Made by a program: the position numbers and the translations under genes. The notes beneath the pieces were generated by a model. That model searched no databases, was not told where the DNA came from, and saw only the letters and a list, made by a program, of their open reading frames with translations. From NCBI GenBank assembly GCA_015485235.1, contig WFTX01000050.1, positions 1 to 10,405 on the forward strand: 10,405 nt of DNA, written 5' to 3'. Below, piece by piece: positions 1 to 7,037 of the stretch. How positions within the stretch are numbered: position 1 is the first letter of the stretch; the number at the start of each line of letters is the position of its first letter. Source of the stretch: Nitrospirota bacterium. GTDB lineage: Bacteria > Nitrospirota > Thermodesulfovibrionia > Thermodesulfovibrionales > JdFR-85.

Positions 1-1
1 T

Positions 2-40
2 CTTTATGGTGCACCCAAGAAGAAGTTTAAAAAGGGATGA
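2..40 (+). CDS. 3' end of an upstream gene, probable antitoxin of the PIN toxin (partial)
   Basis: The window opens inside a reading frame whose last residues are LYGAPKKKFKKG followed by TGA. Its stop overlaps the start of the PIN gene as ATGA, the usual arrangement of an antitoxin gene ahead of its vapC. The short, lysine-rich tail would suit a small DNA-binding antitoxin, but only 12 codons are visible. The family (AbrB, CopG, Phd or other) cannot be told. The functional guess rests on position and overlap alone. Confidence 0.5.
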   Translation, partial: LYGAPKKKFKKG

Positions 41-447
41 TTAACAGAGTTTTTGTTGATACGAGTGCCTTTGTGTCATTCATGGATTGTAAGGATCCAT
101 ATTATGATGAGGCATTACAAACCTTCCGTTCCGTCCAGCAGAGGAATGTGGAAATCATTACAACGGATTTTGTGTTTGATGAGACTATAACGGTGGTTCA
201 GTCAAGAGTTGGTCATGGTGCCGCAGTATCTGCAGGTAATCACATCCTGAACAGTACTGTTATCACGTTGTACTGGCTTGATACTGAAATCAAACTCCGT
301 GCCTGGGAATACTTCAGAAGACACAGGGATAAGAGTTATTCCTTTACTGACTGCACGAGTTTCGTCCTGATGAAAGATATGGGCATAAGGCACTACATTG
401 CCTTTGACGGGCACTTCCGGCAGGCAGGGTTTGTGAGGTTCAGGTAA
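37..447 (+). CDS. PIN-domain ribonuclease, VapC-type toxin
   Basis: A complete PIN domain of 136 residues, the normal length for VapC toxins, which are Mg2+-dependent RNases held inactive by a cognate antitoxin. The acidic residues expected in the active site are present: Asp8 in the N-terminal VFVDTSAF strand, Glu49 in FVFDET, Asp105 in SFTDC and Asp124 in AFDGHF. The last fits the late 'FDxHF' motif of the family. The ATG overlaps the stop of the preceding gene (ATGA), which supports both the start and a toxin-antitoxin pairing. The gene looks more AT-rich than the transporter genes that follow, so lateral acquisition is plausible. Its stop lies 5 nt before the ABC permease start, so the two may share a transcript. 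Family assignment is firm; whether the toxin is active, and its RNA target, are unknown. Confidence 0.85.
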   Translation: MINRVFVDTSAFVSFMDCKDPYYDEALQTFRSVQQRNVEIITTDFVFDETITVVQSRVGHGAAVSAGNHILNSTVITLYWLDTEIKLRAWEYFRRHRDKSYSFTDCTSFVLMKDMGIRHYIAFDGHFRQAGFVRFR

Positions 448-452
448 TCGGA

Positions 453-1217
453 GTGAAATCGGTAATATATATCTACAAAAAAGAGATAAGACAATACCTC
501 TTTTCCCCCATTGCCTATATTGTGGCAGCAGTCTTTCACGCCATCCTTGGATATTTTTTCTATAACTCACTCCTAAGCTATGCAAGGGCGGGGATCGAGA
601 TGGCAGGTACCGGCCAAAGGCCGGAAATTTTTACTCCGACGGTAGTGATCATGGAAGGGCTCCTGAGGAGCATGGGAACGATCTTTCTGCTTCTCACCCC
701 TCTGATTACAATGAGACTTGTTGCGGAGGAGAAACGGGGCAGAACAATGGAACTCCTCATGACATCCCCTGTCCCGATGCTGTCTGTGCTGATCGGCAAG
801 TTTCTTGCCGCCTATACCGTCTTTGCCGTTACTGTTCTGATCACCCTCTACATGCCTGTTACCCTTGACCTCTTCTCTGTTGTAAACTGGCCTCACATAC
901 TGACAGGCTATCTCGGGCTTCTCCTGATAGGGGGGGCCATGATTTCAGTGGGACTCTTTGCTTCAACCGTAACGGACAAACAGGTGATAGCCGCTGTCCT
1001 GAGCATCGGAATACTAGTAATACTCTGGTTTGTTGGAGGTGGCATAGGGGCTGCAAACCAGCGGGCAGCCGATTTTCTGAGGAACATATCCCTTTACTCA
1101 CCATTCGAGAACATGTTCAGGGGGATTCTTGACCTGAGGGACATTTTTTATTTCCTGAGCTTCATGTTTTTCATGATCTTCCTCTCACACCGCGTAGTCG
1201 AGGCAGAGAGATACTGA
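453..1217 (+). CDS. GldF-like ABC-2 family transporter permease
   Basis: A 254-residue integral membrane permease of the ABC-2 superfamily, closest in style to GldF of the gliding-type GldAFG transporter. The N-terminus (KKEIRQYLFSPIAYI, residues 9-23) is the typical amphipathic lead-in to TM1. After TM2 (about 74-86) comes the conserved cytoplasmic motif MRLVAEEKRGRTMELLMTSP (87-106), a likely contact site for the ATPase. Further membrane segments lie near 115-138, 150-170, 178-196 and 230-246, giving six in all. The start is GTG, chosen because the protein begins exactly where the family does; its ribosome site is weak. It ends TGATG, overlapping the GldG-like gene by one base. Its likely ATPase is not adjacent but encoded at 5926-6849. 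Substrate is unknown; Gld homologues outside gliding bacteria are widespread and do not imply motility. Confidence 0.88.
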   Translation: MKSVIYIYKKEIRQYLFSPIAYIVAAVFHAILGYFFYNSLLSYARAGIEMAGTGQRPEIFTPTVVIMEGLLRSMGTIFLLLTPLITMRLVAEEKRGRTMELLMTSPVPMLSVLIGKFLAAYTVFAVTVLITLYMPVTLDLFSVVNWPHILTGYLGLLLIGGAMISVGLFASTVTDKQVIAAVLSIGILVILWFVGGGIGAANQRAADFLRNISLYSPFENMFRGILDLRDIFYFLSFMFFMIFLSHRVVEAERY

Positions 1218-2698
1218 TGGGAAAGACGTTGGGAAAGGTGCTGCTTGGCCTTGGCATCCTTGCAGGGATTTCCGGGCTTCTGCTATCGGTTATATCACCC
1301 GAGCGGATCTGGATGATAAGCCTCCTTGCCGGAACCTCTCTTGTGCTGCTTGCCGGATATGTCTGGAACAATCTCAGGCTGGGCTCCTATTCCAGGAGAA
1401 GGGCTGTTCATATAAGACTGAACAGCATGTTGACGGTCCTTCTTGTCCTGTTCATCCTGGTGGTGCTCAACCTGATTGTCAGACAGTTCTACTTCAGGGC
1501 TGATATGACATCTTCAAAAAGATACTCCCTCTCACAACTCACCATTACAGCCCTTGAAAAGGTGGATACCCCCGTCCGCCTCATTTACTTTGGAACAGAA
1601 GGCGGAAGGGATTACGAGAAAGTGAAGTATCTGCTTGAGGCATACAGGTATGAAAACCGGAACATCCTGTACGAGATGCATGACCTTGACAGCGTTCCCC
1701 TTCTTGCCAGGAAATATGGCATAAGGGAATACGGGACATTCCTCCTGCTGAAAGGTGAAAAGGCATTCACCGATCGTGGGAACGATGAGCAGACTGTGAC
1801 CAATCTCATCATAAGAGCAATGAGGAAGAGGAAGGTCAAAGTCAGAATTCTTCAGGGACATGGTGAAAGGACTCTCTCGCCTACAGAAAGGAGTGGATAC
1901 GGTAAACTGGTGGAACTTCTTGAGAAATCAGGGTTTGATGCCACTTCCCTTGATCTTACCGAGACCGGCGGGGTGCCTCCGGACACAGACATACTTTTGA
2001 TCGCCTCTCCAGGGAAGGAGTTGAAGGAAGATGAGTACAGGATGCTGAGTTTTTACAGGATGGGCGGTGGAAAGTTTGTACTGCTTGTTGATTCACCGGA
2101 GCAGCTGGGCCCATTTCTCGCTGATCTCTATATAAAGATAAGTCCTTATCCCGTTTATGACAGCCAGTACGTAGCCGGAATAGGACCATCGGCACCACTT
2201 GTCAGAAGTTACATCGACAGCCCGGTGACGAGGGACTTCCACCTGAGCACTTTTTTCCCGGGGGTGCATGAAGTCCAGTTCTTCGGTTCTGTGGAAAAAT
2301 TTGATTTCCTTGAGCTCGTAAAGACTACCAGAGGGAGCTGGTTTGAAAGAAACGGTGATGGCGTCATGCAGAAGGATGAAGAGGAGGGATTCCAGCGCCT
2401 TGCAGCGGTTCTGATCCCGCGGGAAGAGCTCTACAGAGTGGTTGTCTTCGGAGACAGCGACTTCATCTCCAATGCCTATATAACAGTTGGCGGAAACGGG
2501 GAGCTGTTCCTGAGAACCCTTAACTGGCTTGCCGGTGAAGGCTCTCTTACAAGTATTGCTTCAAACCCAGGTGATGTAATCCCCCTTTTTGTAACTGAAG
2601 GACAGGTCAGGACAGTCAGGCTTATTGGGCCTGTGGGGATACCTCTTCTGATATTTGTTTCAGGGATGATTGTCTGGTTCAGAAGGAGGAGGTTGTGA
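1217..2698 (+). CDS. GldG-like ABC transporter auxiliary membrane protein
   Basis: A 493-residue protein of the GldG / ABC_transp_aux family, which accompanies GldF-type permeases and carries a large extracytoplasmic domain. Membrane segments are predicted near residues 8-26, 31-50 and 70-90, then a soluble region of about 380 residues, then a final TM at 473-488 ending in FRRRRL. Family landmarks are visible: RYSLSQLTITALEKVDTPV after TM3 (102-120), ILQGHGERTL (211-220) and VVVFGDSDFISN with GDSDF at 412-416. The soluble part is thioredoxin-like/GATase-like in known relatives and is thought to bind ligand or partner, but no reaction is established. Residues 377-388 resemble an EF-hand loop (see findings). 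It overlaps the upstream permease by 1 nt and the downstream DUF4340 gene by 4 nt, so translation is probably coupled. Confidence 0.88.
   Translation: MGKTLGKVLLGLGILAGISGLLLSVISPERIWMISLLAGTSLVLLAGYVWNNLRLGSYSRRRAVHIRLNSMLTVLLVLFILVVLNLIVRQFYFRADMTSSKRYSLSQLTITALEKVDTPVRLIYFGTEGGRDYEKVKYLLEAYRYENRNILYEMHDLDSVPLLARKYGIREYGTFLLLKGEKAFTDRGNDEQTVTNLIIRAMRKRKVKVRILQGHGERTLSPTERSGYGKLVELLEKSGFDATSLDLTETGGVPPDTDILLIASPGKELKEDEYRMLSFYRMGGGKFVLLVDSPEQLGPFLADLYIKISPYPVYDSQYVAGIGPSAPLVRSYIDSPVTRDFHLSTFFPGVHEVQFFGSVEKFDFLELVKTTRGSWFERNGDGVMQKDEEEGFQRLAAVLIPREELYRVVVFGDSDFISNAYITVGGNGELFLRTLNWLAGEGSLTSIASNPGDVIPLFVTEGQVRTVRLIGPVGIPLLIFVSGMIVWFRRRRL
2683..2692 (+). promoter_or_regulatory. Strong Shine-Dalgarno for the DUF4340 gene
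   Basis: AAGGAGGAGG lies inside the last codons of the GldG-like gene (it encodes part of the terminal arginine run) and sits just before the GTG at 2695. It is the strongest ribosome site in the window and supports a GTG start that overlaps the previous stop as GTGA. Confidence 0.75.
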
Positions 2699-4071
2699 GA
2701 TACAGAAAAACGATTCTGCTATTAATTGTGGCTCTGACACTGGGGGGAGTATATTTTCTGTATCTGAGGCCGTCCTATGAGGAACAGAGACTGATCAGAG
2801 AACTCAGAAACAGGTTCTTCCGTTCCGATACGGGCGTGATCGACTATATCAGGATAAAGGCCGGGACAGAAAGACCTTACGAACTGAAAAAAACAGACGG
2901 AAAATGGCGGATTACCAGCCCGGGTCTTTACAGGCCCGATGAAGGAGCTCTCTCGGTTTTCCTGAAAACCCTTTCAGAGGGCAAGATTCTCAAGGTTGTG
3001 GGAAGTGCCGCGAGTCTTCCCGAGTTCGGTATACAGAGGATATATGCTATTATTGCAATCGGCTATGGTGGGAATATTGAGGTGCTCCAGATAGGTGGCG
3101 AAAACCCGGCTGATACAGGTAACTATGCCTTTTCGGAAAGGCTTAAGACGGTATTCCTTATAGATAAGGAGACTGCCAGACATCTCTACCTCAAGCTGTA
3201 CGATATGAGGGAGAAACGGCTGTTCCCATATGCTGGAGATGAGATCGGCTCAATCAGCCTGGAGAGGAGTGACAGTAATATAGAGCTTGTCCGATCTGGA
3301 AACGGCTGGATGTTGAAAAGCCCCGTTATGTTCAGGGCAGATCCGGGTGAGATGAAGGCACTGATTGAGGTATTGACAACCCAGAAGGCCGAGGCCTTCT
3401 TTCCGTGGAGTCCCGAACTGGAAGGCCTGAAAAGGATCATCAGGATCGAACTCCGTGACAGGGCAGGGGGGGTGCTTTCTTCAGGAGAGCTGAGGTATTG
3501 GGGGACTGCAGCAGACAGACAGACCGTCTTCAGGAGAGACGATCGGCCTGGAGAGGCGATGAGGGTGAGCAGGTCCTTCTGGCTGCTCCTTTCAAGCCAT
3601 GCCTCACGGTTTGTTGACGGAAGGGTCTTTTTGATTGATGACCGGGACTCGATAAGGGGTGTAAAGATAGAATATGAGGGAAAGGTATACAGGTTCGATC
3701 GTGCAGGCGACGGGTGGGAGTATGGAAAGAGACGGTTCGGACTTCACGAGCTGAATCCCCTTCTGGATGCAATTTTGCGTCTCAGTTATGAAAAGATATT
3801 TTTCGAAAAGGATTTCAGGTTTCACAATCCCTTCTTCTCTTTGACAGTATATACTGAGTCGGGTGACCAGAGACTCATGGTCGGAAGGGTGGATGTTGAA
3901 AGGGAGGTGACTTCCTCCTTCATGTTTGTTCCTGAAGGGCCGGGCACTCTGAGAAAAAGGCGTGTCAGATTCTGGCTTGCAGAAAACAGCAGGATGCCTT
4001 ACAAGGGTGTAATAAATTCCGAACAGATAAGAGGGATAGTTGAAGGTTTGAGGTATTATGAAGACAGATAA
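2695..4071 (+). CDS. DUF4340 domain protein, membrane-anchored
   Basis: A 458-residue protein with an N-terminal signal anchor (ILLLIVALTLGGVYFLYL, residues 7-24) and a long extracytoplasmic part. The DUF4340 signature is clear: YELKKTDGKWRITSP at 62-76, then a charged turn and a helix (DEGALSVFLKTL). The same pattern, a short strand, a charged loop and a 'dGW' strand, recurs near residue 182 (SISLERSD...GNGWMLKSP) and near 321 (VKIEYEG...GDGWEYGK), suggesting three related modules. DUF4340 proteins are commonly encoded next to GldF and GldG homologues and are taken as part of the same complex; no biochemical role is known. GTG start chosen from the strong ribosome site at 2683-2692. Its 3' end overlaps the resB start by 14 nt. 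Confidence 0.85.
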   Translation: MRYRKTILLLIVALTLGGVYFLYLRPSYEEQRLIRELRNRFFRSDTGVIDYIRIKAGTERPYELKKTDGKWRITSPGLYRPDEGALSVFLKTLSEGKILKVVGSAASLPEFGIQRIYAIIAIGYGGNIEVLQIGGENPADTGNYAFSERLKTVFLIDKETARHLYLKLYDMREKRLFPYAGDEIGSISLERSDSNIELVRSGNGWMLKSPVMFRADPGEMKALIEVLTTQKAEAFFPWSPELEGLKRIIRIELRDRAGGVLSSGELRYWGTAADRQTVFRRDDRPGEAMRVSRSFWLLLSSHASRFVDGRVFLIDDRDSIRGVKIEYEGKVYRFDRAGDGWEYGKRRFGLHELNPLLDAILRLSYEKIFFEKDFRFHNPFFSLTVYTESGDQRLMVGRVDVEREVTSSFMFVPEGPGTLRKRRVRFWLAENSRMPYKGVINSEQIRGIVEGLRYYEDR

Positions 4072-5461
4072 CTTGCAGGGGCTGATCTGGAACTTGCTTG
4101 TATCGAGAAATGTGGCAATCGTGCTCCTTGCGGTAGTCACACTGATGCTTGCCATAGGTGCATTCCTCCCCAACCCTTCCCTCCTGACTGACCAGCAGAG
4201 GGTGGAGATGCAGGAGGAACATCCCGTTGCCTACTGGCTTGGGGAGAGATACAACAGTCAACGGCTCGCTCAGGGCTACTTCTTCGGGTTCATTGGAGTC
4301 TTTCTCATAATATCCACAACCATGTGCAGCATTGACAGGCTTCTTAAATGGGGTAAGGTCAGGGCACGTTCCGTAGAGATTCCCCCTGGACCAGGGCAGA
4401 GGAAAGGGGTCAATGTTTCCCTTTCCCCGGGTGTAACCATGAATGACTTAACACTGAAATTGAAGGGCTGGTTCAGAAAACGGAGGATGAGAGTCTTTGA
4501 GACCGGGGATATGGTGGTGGGCTATCGGGGAGAGGCGGGGTTCTGGGGTTCCATATTCTTCCACGCAATCCTTATAACGGCCCTGGTCGGTCTGGTTATC
4601 TATTACCTTGGAGGATACCGTGCCTCCTTCAATATAACCGAGGGACAGACGCTCCATCTAAAGAGGGATAGTTTTTTCTACATAGAGAAGGAGCCCCTCT
4701 GGGGACTCCCTGTCCCCGATGTGTTGATCTCGCTTGACTCTGTCTATACGACCTATGCTACTGAGGATCCATGGACGGCTGTGGATCATGTAGTGAAACT
4801 TCAGGTGAAAGACCTTGATACCGGAGAGGTCAGCGTTGAGGAAATGAAAATCAACAGGCCCATCAAGATAGATGGTAAAGACTTTCTTTTGCAGTCAGGC
4901 GGATTTTCTCCGCGGGTCATAATCACAAAGGGGAAGGAAACAGTCCTGGACAGTTTCGTATCCCTCAGAAACAGGGGGGGACGTCAAGATGATTTCGGAT
5001 TGGAGGGCGTTCACGTAAACATAACTATATATCCTGACTATTATCTTAATGATGATGGGAGGCCAGACACAAGGACTCCCCAGCTAAAGAACCCCTTTTT
5101 TGAGATTGAACTGGCAGGAGTCAGAGGCAGGAAGAGTGAGATAATTCCCATAGGTGGAACCATGGAATGGGAGGACTACAAGGTTCATATACCCGATGTC
5201 AGAAGGTGGGTGATTCTCCAGATGACAGGGGAGCCGGGGATAGGCTTTTTCTTTATCGTTTCATTCCTGGGTATTACAGGTGTGCTTCTGAGGGTGCTTG
5301 ATCCTGAAGAGAGGATATACATCAGGATTCAGGATGGGAACAGACTGGAGATTATACCTTACTCAAAATACTTTTCGGGCTTGATCGGCGAGAGGGTCCG
5401 GGAACTTGTTGAGTTCCTGGAAGGAGATACCGGAGAACACGAACCTGTTTCAGGGAGGTAA
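4058..5461 (+). CDS. resB: ResB (Ccs1) cytochrome c biogenesis protein, system II
   Basis: ResB works with CcsA in the inner membrane to carry haem outward and attach it to CXXCH motifs of apocytochromes. This 467-residue protein has the family's four-TM plan: TM1 19-37 (followed by FLPNP), TM2 72-90 ending in a Cys-containing MCSIDRL, TM3 162-184 with FFHA (His169, the likely intramembrane haem histidine), a large periplasmic loop 185-390 starting NITEGQT, and TM4 391-413 preceded by the GEPG turn. A cytoplasmic tail of about 54 residues follows. The start lies inside the 3' end of the DUF4340 gene with GAGGT just before ATG. It is embedded among ABC transporter genes, whereas its partner ccsA lies about 1.6 kb downstream after the ATPase gene. 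Family assignment is firm; the specific haem role of His169 is inferred from homology. Confidence 0.9.
   Translation: MKTDNLQGLIWNLLVSRNVAIVLLAVVTLMLAIGAFLPNPSLLTDQQRVEMQEEHPVAYWLGERYNSQRLAQGYFFGFIGVFLIISTTMCSIDRLLKWGKVRARSVEIPPGPGQRKGVNVSLSPGVTMNDLTLKLKGWFRKRRMRVFETGDMVVGYRGEAGFWGSIFFHAILITALVGLVIYYLGGYRASFNITEGQTLHLKRDSFFYIEKEPLWGLPVPDVLISLDSVYTTYATEDPWTAVDHVVKLQVKDLDTGEVSVEEMKINRPIKIDGKDFLLQSGGFSPRVIITKGKETVLDSFVSLRNRGGRQDDFGLEGVHVNITIYPDYYLNDDGRPDTRTPQLKNPFFEIELAGVRGRKSEIIPIGGTMEWEDYKVHIPDVRRWVILQMTGEPGIGFFFIVSFLGITGVLLRVLDPEERIYIRIQDGNRLEIIPYSKYFSGLIGERVRELVEFLEGDTGEHEPVSGR
5453..5458 (+). promoter_or_regulatory. Ribosome binding site that fixes the lipoprotein start
   Basis: GGGAGG overlaps the end of resB and sits 4 nt before ATG at 5463. 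It favours this start over an in-frame upstream ATG at 5406, which lies within resB and would put 19 extra residues before the signal peptide. Confidence 0.7.
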
Positions 5462-5462
5462 G

Positions 5463-5933
5463 ATGAGAACTCGCAGAAGACTGGTATTTGTTTTCTTCCT
5501 CTTTTTAGCCTTTACCGTAGCCTGTTCAGGCAAGACGGAGATAAAAAATGCCGTGACTGCCTATAACAGACAGTTGATAGAGGCCCTTTCAACGGCTAAA
5601 GCAGGAAGACTTGAACACTTTGCTTCTCCCCGGGAGGTTGGCCGGGTAGACTCGTATATTCTATACCTGAAGGCAGACGGAAAATTACTGATAAGCGATC
5701 TCCGTGAACTCAAGTTTGTAAGGATTGAGAAGCATGAATCAGAAGTTAAAGTCTGGACTGATGAGCTGTGGTCCTATCATTATGCTGACTTCAAGACCCG
5801 GAAACCCCTCACTGAAGATGAACTGATCCGGTACAAGAACCTTTATACCCTTGTGATGCTTGAGGGCCACTGGGTGGTGGACGGGGTGGAGATCAAGTCT
5901 GAGACACCTTTAAAGGACAAGAGAGATGATTGA
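5463..5933 (+). CDS. Small predicted lipoprotein of unknown function
   Basis: A 156-residue protein starting MRTRRR, followed by a hydrophobic stretch (residues 7-18) and a lipobox-like TVAC with Cys21, then SGKTE. This fits a lipidated signal peptide, though the -3 residue is Thr rather than the favoured Leu. The mature part is a mixed helix/strand domain: an early helix (about 27-47), a tyrosine/tryptophan-rich strand region (KVWTDELWSYHYADF, 96-110) and GHWVVDGVEI at the end (135-143). The pattern recalls small NTF2-like/ARC6-IMS-like folds, which is only an impression. No catalytic motif or haem-binding CXXCH is visible. It starts 1 nt after resB and overlaps the ATPase gene by 8 nt, so it probably belongs to the same complex or pathway at the outer face of the inner membrane, or on the outer membrane. 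Confidence 0.75.
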   Translation: MRTRRRLVFVFFLFLAFTVACSGKTEIKNAVTAYNRQLIEALSTAKAGRLEHFASPREVGRVDSYILYLKADGKLLISDLRELKFVRIEKHESEVKVWTDELWSYHYADFKTRKPLTEDELIRYKNLYTLVMLEGHWVVDGVEIKSETPLKDKRDD

Positions 5934-6849
5934 AGTTCAGTCGCTGACAAAGAGGTTCGGTCACCATCTCGCCGTTGATTCAGTTAGCTTCAGTCTGAGG
6001 AAAGGCGAGACAATGGGTTTGCTTGGTCCTAACGGGGCGGGAAAGACTACCATAATGAGGATGATCACTGGATATCTTCCGCCCACAGACGGACGGGTTC
6101 TGATAAAGGGAGCTGAGATGTATGATCAGCCCCAGGAGCTTAAGAAACTCATAGGCTACCTCCCTGAACATCCGCCGCTTTATCTGGACATGACGGTCCG
6201 GGAGTATCTGGTCTTTGCAGCCCAGATACGGGGTGTTGAATCGGCAGGACTGGGTCATAAGGTCGAGAGGGCGGCGGAACTCTGCGGCATCCAGGACAAA
6301 CTGGGGCGTCTCGTCGGGAACCTGTCAAAGGGATATCGCCAGAGAGTGGGACTTGCGCAGGCCCTGGTGCATGAGCCCGAGATATTGATCCTTGATGAGC
6401 CCACCGTCGGGCTTGATCCAAGACAGATAATAGAGATAAGAAACCTGATAGGCGAACTTGGAAGAGAGCGGACCGTGATCCTGAGTACACATATCCTGCA
6501 GGAGGTGACTTCAATCTGCAGGAAGGTGGCGATAATTAACAACGGCAGGCTGGTTGCAAATGATTATATTGATAGACTTTCCGATGAACTGAGCGGCCAG
6601 ATTACGATCAGACTGACAGTAAGGAGGCCCGACAGGCTTGACAGCAATAAACTTCTATCAGTCAAGGGTGTGCTGGAGGTTGAAGAAGAGGATGCCGGGA
6701 TGTATAAGATCACTGTGGAAAAGGACTCTCTTTTGAAGGAAAAGATAGCTGAACTGGCTGTCTCTGAGGGAGCAGGGCTGATTGAGATGAGGACTGAGAC
6801 CATGACCCTTGAAGACATCTTCCTGCGGGTGGTTGCTGGTCAGAACTGA
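5926..6849 (+). CDS. GldA-like ABC transporter ATP-binding protein
   Basis: A complete 307-residue ABC ATPase. Walker A is GPNGAGKT (34-41), the Q-loop region reads IGYLPEHPPLY (76-86) with Glu81 where many ATPases have Gln, as is typical of GldA-type proteins, the signature is LSKGYRQR (133-140), Walker B is ILILDEP (153-159), the D-loop GLD follows (162-164) and the H-loop histidine is His189 in STHI. A C-terminal extension of about 85 residues ends with TLEDIFLRV (294-302), common in ATPases serving ABC-2 permeases. It most likely powers the GldF-like permease encoded at 453, the only ABC permease in the window, although the two genes are far apart. The ribosome site AAGGA is at 5913-5917, and the start overlaps the lipoprotein gene by 8 nt. 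It is the last gene before a 188-bp gap. Confidence 0.92.
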   Translation: MIEVQSLTKRFGHHLAVDSVSFSLRKGETMGLLGPNGAGKTTIMRMITGYLPPTDGRVLIKGAEMYDQPQELKKLIGYLPEHPPLYLDMTVREYLVFAAQIRGVESAGLGHKVERAAELCGIQDKLGRLVGNLSKGYRQRVGLAQALVHEPEILILDEPTVGLDPRQIIEIRNLIGELGRERTVILSTHILQEVTSICRKVAIINNGRLVANDYIDRLSDELSGQITIRLTVRRPDRLDSNKLLSVKGVLEVEEEDAGMYKITVEKDSLLKEKIAELAVSEGAGLIEMRTETMTLEDIFLRVVAGQN

Positions 6850-7037
6850 TGGGTGGTTTTCAACTCGGAGGCTGCCACACTTTTTGCATCTGACATGCAA
6901 CCTGCCGATGGCCTTCTGATCTCGAATCTGGGAGATTAAATGTGTTATCTTATGTAAGAAATGTTATCGCTATCTTCTACAGACACTTCAGACAGGAGAG
7001 ATCCAGGTGCCTTCTGTAAACAGGAAAGGAAGCCGGT
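6850..7037 (+). other. Intergenic gap between the two clusters
   Basis: This is the only sizeable gap between genes in the window. I see no tRNA, no riboswitch I can name and no convincing sigma-70 promoter, though any separate promoter for the ccsA cluster would be expected here. It holds a perfect inverted repeat at 6884-6900, two copies of TGTTATC (6943-6949 and 6962-6968, starts 19 nt apart) and the ccsA ribosome site GGAAAGGA at 7023-7030. Two very short open frames (6961-7041 and 7007-7051) run into the ccsA start but lack independent support. Confidence 0.6.
6884..6900. repeat. Perfect inverted repeat TTGCAT-N5-ATGCAA
   Basis: Six-base arms separated by five bases, 35 bp after the ATPase stop. 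No T-run follows, so it is not a standard intrinsic terminator. It could be a dyad operator for the downstream genes or chance; the arms are short. Confidence 0.35.

Noticed and set aside
610..810. Short perfect hairpins in the permease gene (CCGGCC-AAA-GGCCGG at 610-624, CGGCAAG-TTT-CTTGCCG at 794-810)
   Set aside because: Stems of 6-7 bp with no T-tract; expected occasionally in coding sequence and not linked to any feature.
3604..4173. Long minus-strand open frame (189 codons)
   Set aside because: Lies entirely opposite the DUF4340 and resB genes, which have clear family signatures; its translation has no domain-like pattern.
5406..5462. Upstream in-frame start for the lipoprotein
   Set aside because: Would add 19 residues before a good signal peptide and lies inside resB; the GGGAGG site supports 5463.
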